This document shows, in pieces, positions 46,398 to 54,284 of a stretch of 64,000 nt of DNA (positions within the stretch are counted from its first letter, which is position 1; each line of letters begins with the position of its first letter). This DNA is from Streptomyces sp. NBC_00568. Its GTDB lineage: Bacteria; Actinomycetota; Actinomycetes; Streptomycetales; Streptomycetaceae. Both the position numbers and the translations under genes were made by a program. The stretch covers positions 744,001 through 808,000 of the forward strand of contig NZ_JAPENW010000001.1 in NCBI RefSeq assembly GCF_026341855.1, in the 5' to 3' direction. The notes below the pieces were generated by a model that was not told where the DNA came from, did no database searches, and was given only the letters and a program-made list of their open reading frames with translations.

Positions 46398-46906
46398 GCG
46401 TGTATCTCCCCAAGATCCGGTACGAAGGTGGGCGCGCTCTCCCGAAGAGAACGCGCACCCAGCCTATGGGGTGCGGCGGACGGCACCTCACTAGGGACAC
46501 CGGCGAACGCGTCCCGCCGCCGGGGACGGGCGCGAAGCCGGGAGCCGTACCCCCGATGGGAAGCGGACCCATCGTTCACGCACTCCCGGGCATCAGGGCC
46601 GATCCCAGGCGACCCGCCCCCGCCCCAGGCCTCCCGCCTCCCGCCTCCCGCCTGCGCCACGCGCCCGAAGGCGGAGCTCCCGCAGAGGCGTGCCCCAGGG
46701 AATCAGAGCTGCGCGGACTCGCGCGCCCCCGGGACGCGGCCACGCCCTGTGCGCCCGGGACGCGAAGCCCTCCCGGGTGCGGCACCCAGCCCGTCCGGCT
46801 GCGCACGCCCGTCCCCGGGCCGGGCGAGCCGCCTCAAGCGTCGCTGTCTCAGGCGTCGCCGCCTCAAGCGTTGCCTCCCAGGCGTCGCCGCCTCAAGCGT
46901 TGCCTC
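46398..46906. other. 509-bp gap with 3' repeats
   Basis: Between murC (minus) and the small conserved gene (minus). Most is Pro/Arg/Ala-type GC-rich sequence with no supported gene. The right end carries a tandem repeat (see next entry). The murC promoter must lie in the left part; AT content rises slightly around 46420-46480, but no clear hexamers are seen. Confidence 0.4.
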
Positions 46907-46915
46907 TCAGGCGTC
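46828..46915. repeat. Tandem repeat of 29-30 bp, three units, over a gene's stop codon
   Basis: Units start at 46828, 46858 and 46887 with GCCGCCTCAAGCG and end with CAGGCGTC. The last unit includes the stop codon and final codons of the gene at 46907-47380, so the 3' end of that gene has been copied downstream. Confidence 0.8.
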
Positions 46916-47380
46916 GCTGTGCGAGAACAGCTTCAGCACGGGCACGCCGACCTTGTGGCGGGCCCGGGAGGCCCAGTCACGGTGGAAGAACTCCTCCACG
47001 TAGTGGGGGTCGGTCAGCACGATGACCTCGTCGGCCTCGACCTCGTCGACCAGGCCCTTCAGCGCGTCGAGCGGGTGCTCCTCGATGAGCCGGCCCTCGG
47101 CCGCGCTGCCGGACGCGCGCAGGGCCACCAGCGACACCTGCAGTGCCCGCTCGCCCTGGCTGGCGGCCTCCTCGCCCTCCGGCGTCCCGCCCTCACGGGT
47201 CGCCTCGTCGATCTCGCCGAGCGCAACGTCGTCGATGGCCCGCAGCAGCCGGTCCGCCTGGTCGCCCCGGGGCTGGAGCAGCACGTGGAAGGCGACCGCC
47301 TCGTCACCGTGCAAGGTGGTGACGAACTCCACGTCGGCGGACGTCAGGGCCTTCTCGATCATCAATACGCTTGTGAACAC
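46907..47380 (-). CDS. Small conserved actinobacterial protein, unknown function
   Basis: A 157-aa acidic protein beginning VFTSVLMIEKALTSADVEFV and ending WASRARHKVGVPVLKLFSHSDA. The C-terminal block ADEVIVLTDPHYVEEFFHRDWA is strongly patterned and reminiscent of a UspA-like Rossmann edge. I recall homologues in many Streptomyces, sometimes wrongly labelled indole-3-glycerol-phosphate synthase. The GTG start has AGAAGGG nine bases upstream. It lies 116 bases from the reductase gene on the same strand. Confidence 0.75.
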   Translation of the reverse strand: MFTSVLMIEKALTSADVEFVTTLHGDEAVAFHVLLQPRGDQADRLLRAIDDVALGEIDEATREGGTPEGEEAASQGERALQVSLVALRASGSAAEGRLIEEHPLDALKGLVDEVEADEVIVLTDPHYVEEFFHRDWASRARHKVGVPVLKLFSHSDA

Positions 47381-47496
47381 GACAGGCGCCCTTCTCGTCC
47401 GTGGGCCGTCCCGGCCCCCTGCGGAAACCATCCTGCCCCGTGACAGCACGGGTACTGCGCGATTTAGTGTGCCCGGCGAAAGAGAAACGGAACCGA

Positions 47497-48306
47497 CTAT
47501 TCCGCCGACCGGTCAGGCCGACGGTATCGGCTGTAGAGGAACCCGGCCTCTTCCAGCAAAGAGGCCAGTTCGAACCGGTGCGGGACCGGGATCGGGGGCC
47601 CTCCGGCGATCCGCTGGGCGTCTCCCGCGGCGAGCATCGGGGCCAGCGTCAGACACAGCTCGTCCAGCACACCGGCCGCGATCCACTGGCCCAGCAGGCG
47701 GGGCCCGCCCTCGGTCAGCAGCCTGGTGTGCCCGAGGTCGCCCAGGGCCCGTACGGCACGGGCGGGATCGACGCCCATGCCGTCTCCGGCGATCACCACC
47801 TGGGCGCCCGCGCGCTCGGCCTCCGCGATCCGGTCCGGGGTGGCGGCGGCACCCGTCAGTACCAGCGTGGGCACCAGGGGCGAGGTGAAGAGCGGCAGCG
47901 AGAAGTCCAGGTCGAGGCTCGCCGTGACCACCGCGATCGCGGGTGCGGGGCCCTGCCCGGCGGCCTTGCGGAGCGCCGCGAAGGCCTCACGCGCGCGTGC
48001 CGGCCGGTACCCCTCCTGCCGTACCGTTTCCGCTCCGACGACGACGACGTCCGCGAGAGCCCTGAGGACACCGAAGATCCGCATGTCGGTGGCGCTGGAG
48101 ATGGGCTGCGAGCGCCCGTCGTGCTGGGCGGCGCCGTCCAGCGTGGACACCATGTTGGCGCGCAGCCAGGGCTCGCGGACCTCGGGGTAGGCGTACGCCT
48201 CCGCCAGTTCCCCGAGCTCCCACTCGCGCTCCGTCGCATCCGTCCCGGAGGCCTCGACGGAGGCCTGGGCTGCTGTTTCGTACGTCACAGGGAACAGGCG
48301 TCGCAT
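47497..48306 (-). CDS. RibD C-terminal-like pyrimidine reductase family protein
   Basis: A 269-aa protein of the DHFR-like fold seen in the RibD reductase domain: EPWLRANMVSTLDGAAQHDGRS, DVVVVGAETVRQEGY and RLLTEGGPRLLGQWIAAGVLDELCLTLAP. These are the NADPH and substrate loops of the family. It is not in a riboflavin cluster, so another pterin- or flavin-like substrate is possible. It is divergent from zapE with only 37 bases between the start codons, so the two share a compact promoter region. Confidence 0.85.
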   Translation of the reverse strand: MRRLFPVTYETAAQASVEASGTDATEREWELGELAEAYAYPEVREPWLRANMVSTLDGAAQHDGRSQPISSATDMRIFGVLRALADVVVVGAETVRQEGYRPARAREAFAALRKAAGQGPAPAIAVVTASLDLDFSLPLFTSPLVPTLVLTGAAATPDRIAEAERAGAQVVIAGDGMGVDPARAVRALGDLGHTRLLTEGGPRLLGQWIAAGVLDELCLTLAPMLAAGDAQRIAGGPPIPVPHRFELASLLEEAGFLYSRYRRPDRSAE

Positions 48307-48343
48307 GACGTGCAGTGTGGCACGGCGCATAGAGTGGGGAACC

Positions 48344-49450
48344 GTGTCGTCCACCACCACCGCCTCCGGGATCGACCCGATAGCCGAAGCGGCCCCCTCG
48401 TCCCTGTGCGCTCGCGAGCCGCACGTCCCCGCCGACCGGCTCGTCGCCGAGATGGTGCCGCCGCCGCGCTTCGACTCGGTCCGCTTCGCCACGTACATCC
48501 CGGACCCGAACCAGCCCAGCCAGATCGAGGCCGTGGGCATCCTCGAACGCTTCGCCGGCGGGCTCGGCGGGGCCCACGCCATCGGCGCCCCCAAGCGGAG
48601 GCTCTTCGGCTTCGGCAAGGCCCCGAAGGCTCCGGCCGGCCCCCGGGGCGTCTATCTGGACGGCGGCTACGGCGTCGGCAAGACGCACCTCCTCGCCTCC
48701 CTGTGGCACGCGACCCCGGCGGAGCCCGCGCTCAAGGCGTTCGGCACCTTCGTGGAGCTGACGAACCTGGTCGGCGCGCTCGGCTTCCAGAAGACCGTGC
48801 AGACCCTGTCCGGGCACCGCCTCCTGTGCATCGACGAGTTCGAACTGGACGACCCGGGCGACACCGTCCTCGTCTCCACGCTGCTCGGCAAGCTGGTCGA
48901 CGCGGGCGTCGCGCTCGCGGCCACCTCGAACACGCTTCCGGGCAAGCTCGGCGAGGGCCGGTTCGCGTCCGCCGACTTCCTGCGGGAGATCCAGGGCCTC
49001 TCCGCGCACTTCCGCCCGCTGCGCATCGACGGCGAGGACTACCGCCACCGCGGGCTGCCCGAAGCCCCCTCCCCGTTCTCCGACGAACAGGTCACCAAGG
49101 CGGCGTACGCCACGGAGGGCGCGTCCCTGGACGACTTCCCGCACCTGCTCGACCATCTCGCCCGCGTCCACCCCAGCCGGTACGGCGCCCTGACCGACGG
49201 GATCAGGGCAGTCTGCCTCACCGACGTCCAGCCCGTCCCGGACCAGTCGACGGCACTGCGACTGGTCGTGCTCGCGGACCGGCTGTACGACCGCGAGGTG
49301 CCGGTCCTCGCCTCCGGAATGCCCTTCGACCGGCTGTTCAGCGAGGAAATGCTGAACGGCGGCTACCGCAAGAAGTACTTCCGCGCGATCTCCCGGCTGA
49401 CCGCCCTCGCCCGCGACGCGAAGGGGCTCGTGGAAGGCCCGGGAGCCTAG
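48344..49450 (+). CDS. zapE: Cell division ATPase ZapE (AFG1-like)
   Basis: A 368-aa AAA-type ATPase. Walker A is GGYGVGKTHLLASL near residue 107, Walker B is LLCIDEFELDDPGD, and the C-terminal block includes GMPFDRLFSEEMLNGGYRKKYFRAISRL. Family members associate with the divisome or membrane protein quality control. A segment following FAGGLGG (PKRRLFGFGKAPKAPAGPRG) is a basic insertion. The GTG start (VSSTTTASG) has GGGGA just upstream. Confidence 0.92.
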   Translation: MSSTTTASGIDPIAEAAPSSLCAREPHVPADRLVAEMVPPPRFDSVRFATYIPDPNQPSQIEAVGILERFAGGLGGAHAIGAPKRRLFGFGKAPKAPAGPRGVYLDGGYGVGKTHLLASLWHATPAEPALKAFGTFVELTNLVGALGFQKTVQTLSGHRLLCIDEFELDDPGDTVLVSTLLGKLVDAGVALAATSNTLPGKLGEGRFASADFLREIQGLSAHFRPLRIDGEDYRHRGLPEAPSPFSDEQVTKAAYATEGASLDDFPHLLDHLARVHPSRYGALTDGIRAVCLTDVQPVPDQSTALRLVVLADRLYDREVPVLASGMPFDRLFSEEMLNGGYRKKYFRAISRLTALARDAKGLVEGPGA

Positions 49451-49591
49451 AGGCCCGCCTCCCCGCGAGGAGCGGGCCGCGCCAACGGCCCGCCCCCTTC
49501 GGGACGCTGTTCCGGGCGCCCCTTTTCGGACGCTTCCCGCGACGTAAAGTGGAGATGTCGCGCAAATCGGGCGGCTCGGAAGGGGGTCGTC

Positions 49592-50677
49592 ATGGTCCAG
49601 GAACTCATCGTGGCGATCACGGCGGCCTGTTCCGCCTCGGCGATCTACGTCGCGGCCGGTGCCCGGATCGTCAAGCAGTACGAACGCGGGGTCGTCTTCC
49701 GCCTCGGGAGGGTCGCGGGGGAGGTCCGCACCCCCGGCTTCACCATGATCGTTCCCTTCGTGGACCGGCTGCGCAAGGTCAACATGCAGATCGTCACGCT
49801 GCCCATCCCGGCCCAGGAGGGCATCACCCGGGACAACGTCACGGTCCGCGTCGACGCGGTCGTCTACTTCCGGGTCGTGGACGCGCCGAACGCGATCATC
49901 CAGGTCGAGGACTACCGCTTCGCGGTCTCCCAGATGGCACAGACCTCCCTCCGGTCGATCATCGGCAAGAGCGACCTGGACGACCTGCTGTCCAACCGCG
50001 AAAAGCTCAACCAGGGACTGGAGTTGATGATCGACAGCCCGGCGATCGGCTGGGGTGTGCAGATCGACCGGGTCGAGATCAAGGACGTGTCGCTGCCGGA
50101 GACGATGAAACGGTCCATGGCCCGGCAGGCCGAGGCCGACCGTGAACGGCGCGCCCGCATCATCAACGCGGACGCGGAGCTGCAGGCGTCCAAGAAGCTG
50201 GCCCAGGCCGCCGAGGTGATGTCGGAACAGCCGGCCGCGCTCCAACTGCGGCTGCTCCAGACGGTGGTGGCCGTCGCGGCCGAGAAGAACTCGACACTCG
50301 TCCTGCCCTTCCCGGTGGAACTGCTGCGCTTCCTGGAACGGGCTCAGTCGGGACAGCCGCCGGTGGTGGCGGAGTCGCGGCGGGAGCGGCAGCCGAAGGC
50401 GCCGCCCGTGGTGGAGCGGCAGCCTGCGGTCGAGCCCGTCGAGCCTCCCGCCGCGCCGGACCGGATCAACGGAGTGCCGGAGGCTCTCGGTCTTCCGGAG
50501 GCGTTCGCGGACACGGACGGGTTCAGGATCCCGGATGCGTTCGGAATCCTGCGTGAGCCCGGACTGCCGGGGGATCCCGGGGAACCGGACGAGTCCGGGG
50601 GTCCGGAGGATTCCAGGAAACCGGACGGATCCGGGAAAGCGGCGCAGGGCGCGGAGCCGGAGGAGCCCACGGGATAA
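49592..50677 (+). CDS. Slipin / SPFH-domain membrane protein
   Basis: A 361-aa protein with an N-terminal membrane segment (LIVAITAACSASAIYVAAGA), then the SPFH domain (IVKQYERGVVFRLGRVAGEVRTPGFTMIVPFVDRL) and the slipin helix region (RQAEADRERRARIINADAELQASKKL). SPFH proteins oligomerise into membrane microdomains. The C-terminal 100 residues are an unusual Pro/Glu/Asp tail with repeated GEPDES/EDSRKPDGSG, not part of the family. GAAGGGGG precedes the ATG. No NfeD partner gene is adjacent. Confidence 0.92.
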   Translation: MVQELIVAITAACSASAIYVAAGARIVKQYERGVVFRLGRVAGEVRTPGFTMIVPFVDRLRKVNMQIVTLPIPAQEGITRDNVTVRVDAVVYFRVVDAPNAIIQVEDYRFAVSQMAQTSLRSIIGKSDLDDLLSNREKLNQGLELMIDSPAIGWGVQIDRVEIKDVSLPETMKRSMARQAEADRERRARIINADAELQASKKLAQAAEVMSEQPAALQLRLLQTVVAVAAEKNSTLVLPFPVELLRFLERAQSGQPPVVAESRRERQPKAPPVVERQPAVEPVEPPAAPDRINGVPEALGLPEAFADTDGFRIPDAFGILREPGLPGDPGEPDESGGPEDSRKPDGSGKAAQGAEPEEPTG

Positions 50678-50705
50678 ATCCCGTGCCCGGCCCGGGTGCC
50701 GCTGC

Positions 50706-50711
50706 TAGCGT
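50706..50711 (+). promoter_or_regulatory. Candidate -10 element for the Thr leader
   Basis: TAGCGT lies eight bases before the leader-peptide ATG. If used, transcription would start at or next to the ATG, making the leader peptide nearly leaderless. No clear -35 is visible. Confidence 0.4.
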
Positions 50712-50718
50712 GAGGGCC

Positions 50719-50772
50719 ATGAAGCGTGCCGCACTGAACACGACGACGCCGGAGAGTGTCCCGGCGCGCTGA
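50719..50772 (+). CDS. Thr-rich attenuator leader peptide
   Basis: A 17-codon open frame, MKRAALNTTTPESVPAR, with three consecutive ACG (Thr) codons at 50740-50748 directly before an RNA hairpin. Its size, position 86 bases before a threonyl-tRNA-synthetase-like gene, and the stop codon placed inside the alternative-hairpin region match ribosome-mediated attenuation leaders. A ribosome stalling on the Thr codons when charged tRNA-Thr is scarce would favour read-through. Confidence 0.7.
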   Translation: MKRAALNTTTPESVPAR

Positions 50773-50818
50773 CCGCTGACGTGAGTCGAAGCCCCGGGGC
50801 GAGTGCCCCGGGGCTTCG
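50747..50818 (+). promoter_or_regulatory. Thr-dependent transcription attenuator
   Basis: Three mutually exclusive pairings can be drawn. 1:2 is CGCCGG (50747-50752) with CCGGCG (50761-50766). 2:3 is GTCCCGG (50758-50764) with CCGGGGC (50794-50800), one G-U pair. 3:4 is the terminator stem below. A ribosome paused on the Thr codons would mask segment 1 and allow 2:3, preventing termination; a ribosome reaching the stop codon would mask segment 2 and allow 3:4. This is the classical trp-type logic for the downstream Thr gene. Confidence 0.65.
50787..50818 (+). terminator. Attenuator terminator hairpin, 14-bp perfect stem
   Basis: CGAAGCCCCGGGGC (50787-50800), loop GAGT, then GCCCCGGGGCTTCG (50805-50818). 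No U-tract follows, which is common for Streptomyces terminators. Confidence 0.75.
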
Positions 50819-50857
50819 CCGTGTGGTCACTCGCCCTCCGCACGCGAGGAGACCACC

Positions 50858-52081
50858 ATGAACGACCACCGCCGACTCGGCCGTGAGCTCGACCTGTTCG
50901 ACACCGACCCCCTGATGGGCGCCGGGCTGCCGTACTGGCTGCCGGACGGCGCCGCCGTGCGGTACGCCCTGGAGGAGTACGTCCGCGACGCCGAGCGGCG
51001 GGCGGGCTATCGGCACGTGTACTCGCCGGTGTTGGGCAAGCGGGAGCTGTACGAGATCTCGGGGCACTGGTCGCACTACGCCGACGACATGTTCCCGCCG
51101 ATGGAACTCGGCGGCGAGCAGATGCTGTTGCGGCCGAGCCTGTGCCCCCACCACGCGCTCATCTACCGCTCCCGCCCGCACAGTTACCGTGAGCTTCCCT
51201 TCCGCATGGCCGAGTTGGGCGGCATGCACCGTTCCGAGCTGTCCGGCGTGCTGGGCGGCCTGACCCGCGTCCGCGCCATCCAGCTCAACGACGCGCACAT
51301 CTTCTGCACCCCGGACCAGGTCGCCGAAGAGGCTTCCGCCGCCCTCGGGTTGATCCGCGGGGCGTACGACGCGATGGGCATCGGCGCGGCCCGCTACCGG
51401 CTGTCGCTGCCGGGCCCCGGCGGGAAGTACGTCGCCGATCCCGGCCTGTGGCGCAGATCCGCCGCGCTGCTGCGCGAGGTCCTCGACGGTTCCGGTGTGG
51501 CGTACGAGGCCGTCGAGGGTGAGGCCGCGTTCTACGGGCCCAAGATCGACGTCCAGATCACCGACCCGGCGGGCCGCGAGTCCACCCTGTCGACCGTCCA
51601 GGTCGACTTCCACCAGCCGGAGCGCTTCGATCTGCACTACATCGGTGCCGACGGCGGGAAGCACCGGCCGGTCATGGTGCACCGCAGCGTGATCGGCAGC
51701 CTGGAACGGGCCGTCGCCCATCTCATCGAGGTGCACGGCGGCGCCTTCCCCGCCTGGCTCGCCCCCACCCAGCTGGTGGTCCTGCCCGTCTCCGACGCCG
51801 AGACCGACCGGGCCCTCGGGCTGGTACGCCGCTGCCGCGACCGGGGTCTGCGGGCCGAGCTCGCCGCCCCGGACCAGGGCAGTCTGGGCGCCCGGGTGCG
51901 CGCCGCCCGTCTGGTCCCGTACCAGGCCGTGATCGGTCCCCGGGAAGCGGCGGCGGACCTGATCGCCCTGCGCCTGCGCGACGGGCGGCGCCTCGACCCC
52001 CGGCCGGCCGACGAGGTCCTGCACCTCATCGGGCAGCTGATCGAATCCCGCAGCGCCGACCTGCTCGACCGGGCCGCCTGA
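50858..52081 (+). CDS. Threonyl-tRNA synthetase paralogue without TGS and editing domains
   Basis: A 407-aa class II synthetase of the ThrRS type; a full bacterial ThrRS is about 640-690 aa. Only the catalytic core and the anticodon-binding domain are present. Motif 2 is FRMAELGGMHRSELSGVLGG, and motif 3 is HRSVIGSLERAV. The zinc ligands that select Thr are intact: Cys96 (LCPHH), His147 (DAHIFC) and His275 (VHRSVIG). The anticodon domain begins APTQLVVLPVSD. Lack of the editing domain means mischarged Ser-tRNA would not be cleared in cis. It is likely a secondary, starvation- or inhibitor-induced enzyme, since a Thr attenuator precedes it. GAGGAG lies before the ATG. Confidence 0.9.
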   Translation: MNDHRRLGRELDLFDTDPLMGAGLPYWLPDGAAVRYALEEYVRDAERRAGYRHVYSPVLGKRELYEISGHWSHYADDMFPPMELGGEQMLLRPSLCPHHALIYRSRPHSYRELPFRMAELGGMHRSELSGVLGGLTRVRAIQLNDAHIFCTPDQVAEEASAALGLIRGAYDAMGIGAARYRLSLPGPGGKYVADPGLWRRSAALLREVLDGSGVAYEAVEGEAAFYGPKIDVQITDPAGRESTLSTVQVDFHQPERFDLHYIGADGGKHRPVMVHRSVIGSLERAVAHLIEVHGGAFPAWLAPTQLVVLPVSDAETDRALGLVRRCRDRGLRAELAAPDQGSLGARVRAARLVPYQAVIGPREAAADLIALRLRDGRRLDPRPADEVLHLIGQLIESRSADLLDRAA

Positions 52082-52215
52082 GCGCGCATCGGGCACTTGC
52101 TCGCGCGGGAGCGCGGCCCCGGACAGAGCCCCAGGTGGGTGACTTCGGGGCCGCGCACGGGCGGCACGCCCCCTCGATGGCCGAATAGTCACATTTATCC
52201 GCATATCTTCACGCG

Positions 52216-53121
52216 ATGATCCTCTCTGTACGGAGCATCGCCGTGACCTGTGCCCTCGGGGCACTCGGTGCCGCCCTCACCGCTTGCGGCGGCCCGGCGG
52301 CCCAGCCCCCCGCCCGCCGGGCACACCAGGCTCCCGCCGCCTCGGCCGCGCCCACGCGGCCGCCCACGCTCGCGCCCGCCGGACTGACACCCGTCTTCGA
52401 GAACGGACCGCGTTCGCGGGACAAGACCGTCGCGCTCACGTTCGACGCGGACATGACCGCGGATCAGGGGGCTCGGGCCGCGGCCGGTGAGCACTTCGAC
52501 AATCCCCGGCTGATCGCGACGCTCCGGGAGTTCAAGGTGCCCGCGACCGTCTTCATGACGGGCCGGTGGGCCGACGAGTATCCGCGGGAGGCCAGGGACA
52601 TCGGACAGGACCCGCTGTTCGAGATCGCCAACCACTCGTACAGCCACTACGCCTTCACGAAGGACTGCTACGGGCTGCCGACCGTGCCCGAGGACAGGAT
52701 GCGCGCGGACGTGGAGCGGGCGTACGCCGCCTTCAGGAAGGCGGGAGTGCGGGACGCGATGCCGTACTTCCGCTTCCCCGGCGGGTGTTACGACCAGCGG
52801 TCGCTGCGGACGCTCAGCGCGGCCGGGGTCACCGCCGTGCAGTGGGACGTGGTGAGCGGGGACGCGTTCGCGACGGACGCGGACGCCGTGGCGCGACAGG
52901 TCCTCGACGGGGTGCGGTCCGGGTCCGTCGTCGTCATGCACTGCACGCGCAGCGCGGCTCCGGCGACCGAGCGGGCGCTCCGGACGATCGTTCCCGAGCT
53001 GCGCCACAGAGGCTTCCGGTTCGTGAAGGTGTCCGAGCTGATCGGCGCCGCGGGCGGACGGCACCGAGCGTCCGTGCCGCTCACGTCCACCTCGCACTCC
53101 CCGGCCGGCCGCCGCTCGTAA
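52216..53121 (+). CDS. Polysaccharide deacetylase (NodB/CE4) lipoprotein
   Basis: A 301-aa precursor with a lipobox (ALTACGG, lipid Cys24). The NodB domain shows motif 1 as LTFDADMT (usually TFDDG), the metal His pair in NHSYSHYAF, motif 3 RFPGGCYD, and a final VVMHC. CE4 enzymes deacetylate chitin, peptidoglycan or related N-acetylated glycans. The change at motif 1 (DAD for DDG) keeps the first Asp but alters the second, so the exact metal geometry needs checking. It is anchored on the outer face of the membrane, with a Pro-rich linker before the domain. Confidence 0.88.
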   Translation: MILSVRSIAVTCALGALGAALTACGGPAAQPPARRAHQAPAASAAPTRPPTLAPAGLTPVFENGPRSRDKTVALTFDADMTADQGARAAAGEHFDNPRLIATLREFKVPATVFMTGRWADEYPREARDIGQDPLFEIANHSYSHYAFTKDCYGLPTVPEDRMRADVERAYAAFRKAGVRDAMPYFRFPGGCYDQRSLRTLSAAGVTAVQWDVVSGDAFATDADAVARQVLDGVRSGSVVVMHCTRSAAPATERALRTIVPELRHRGFRFVKVSELIGAAGGRHRASVPLTSTSHSPAGRRS

Positions 53122-53130
53122 GCTGGGGCC

Positions 53131-53337
53131 ATGAGCGACGACTACTGCGCGAGCGGCGCGGACCGGCCGGCCGGTGCGTCCCCGCACGCCCTCGACGCGA
53201 CGGGGGAAGCCGGGCCGCCGTACGCCGAGTGTGTGCTGTGCCGTGAGCCCACCGAGTACCCGGAGTCGCGCAAGGGGATCACGCTGTGCCCCGTCTGCGA
53301 GTGGCAGGAGGCCCAGCGCACCGCGTGTTCCGGCTGA
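53131..53337 (+). CDS. Zinc-ribbon miniprotein
   Basis: A 68-aa protein with two CxxC pairs, YAECVLCREPTEYPESRKGI and TLCPVCEWQEAQ, forming a probable zinc ribbon. The N-terminus is polar. It begins nine bases after the deacetylase stop, so the two may be co-transcribed. I do not recognise a function; homologous small proteins are common in Streptomyces. Confidence 0.72.
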   Translation: MSDDYCASGADRPAGASPHALDATGEAGPPYAECVLCREPTEYPESRKGITLCPVCEWQEAQRTACSG

Positions 53338-53396
53338 CCGGGGAGGGCGCCCGCGAGAACCGGCCGTGCTGAACGGATCTTCCGCCTGGCAGACTG

Positions 53397-54152
53397 GTGG
53401 ACGTGACCAGCGACCCGACCTCCTCCGACGACAGCCCGTTCCGTTCCGAACCCACCGTGCGCGACAAGGCGGTGCAGTTCGTGCTGCCGCTGGTCGTGCA
53501 CATCGAGAAGGCCGCTCCCCCGGCGCGCACCGACGCGCTGGAGACCTCGGCCCGGGCCGTGCTGACGATCCTGAGCGACGAGCGGTCGCTCGGGGACGGC
53601 GAGTGGGCGCAGGCGATGCGGGACTGGCAGGACGCCCGGATCCGCAAGGTCGTGCGGCGGGCGCGCGGAGCGGAGTGGCGGCGGGCCGAGGCGCTGCCCG
53701 GCATCACGGTGACCGGGAGGTCCGCCGAGGTGCGCGTCTTCCCGCCGGTGCCGCTGGACGGCTGGCCCAAGGACCTGGCGCGGCTCCAGGTGTCCGGTAC
53801 GGATCTCGACGATCCGGAGCCCCCGGCACCGGCCGATCCGACGGCGCCCGTGCTGTGGCTCAACCCGGAGCTGGACATGTCGGCCGGCAAGACGATGGCG
53901 CAGACGGGCCATGGCGCCCAACTGGCCTGGTGGGAGCTGTCGGAGAAGGAGCGGACCGCCTGGCGTGAGGCGGGTTTCGCTCTGTCGGTGCGGACCGCCG
54001 ATCCGGCCCGCTGGCGTGAACTCACCACCTCCGGGCTTCCGTTGGTCCGCGACGCGGGGTTCACGGAGATCGCGCCCGGACTGACGGTCGCCGTCGAGGG
54101 ACACGACCGCGTCGGCGCCCTGCCCGAACGGGCCCGGCACTCGGCCGGCTGA
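53397..54152 (+). CDS. Peptidyl-tRNA hydrolase 2 (Pth2)-like protein
   Basis: A 251-aa protein. The C-terminal 110 residues match the Pth2 fold: LWLNPELDMSAGKTMAQTGHGAQLAWWELS is the GK...Q(C/T)xHA signature, followed by GFALSVRTADPARWREL and a terminal AGFTEIAPGLTVAVEG. Pth2 enzymes release peptides from peptidyl-tRNA that has left the ribosome early. The N-terminal 130 residues are an actinobacterial extension. It starts at a GTG (second GTG six bases later). Confidence 0.82.
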   Translation: MDVTSDPTSSDDSPFRSEPTVRDKAVQFVLPLVVHIEKAAPPARTDALETSARAVLTILSDERSLGDGEWAQAMRDWQDARIRKVVRRARGAEWRRAEALPGITVTGRSAEVRVFPPVPLDGWPKDLARLQVSGTDLDDPEPPAPADPTAPVLWLNPELDMSAGKTMAQTGHGAQLAWWELSEKERTAWREAGFALSVRTADPARWRELTTSGLPLVRDAGFTEIAPGLTVAVEGHDRVGALPERARHSAG

Positions 54153-54284
54153 CACCGAGGCGCTGCCCTCGCCCCAGGCATGCGCGGGGTGCGGCGGTGC
54201 GGGTGAGGCGATACGGCCGAAACGGTGCGGTGAGGCGGAAGCGGTGCGGGTGCGCACGGCCGCCCGGCCCTCGGGTCCGGAGCG

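Noticed and set aside
47401..50145. Open frame of 914 codons on the plus strand
   Set aside because: Shadow of the reductase (opposite strand), zapE and slipin genes in other frames; composition is Arg/Pro/Gly only.
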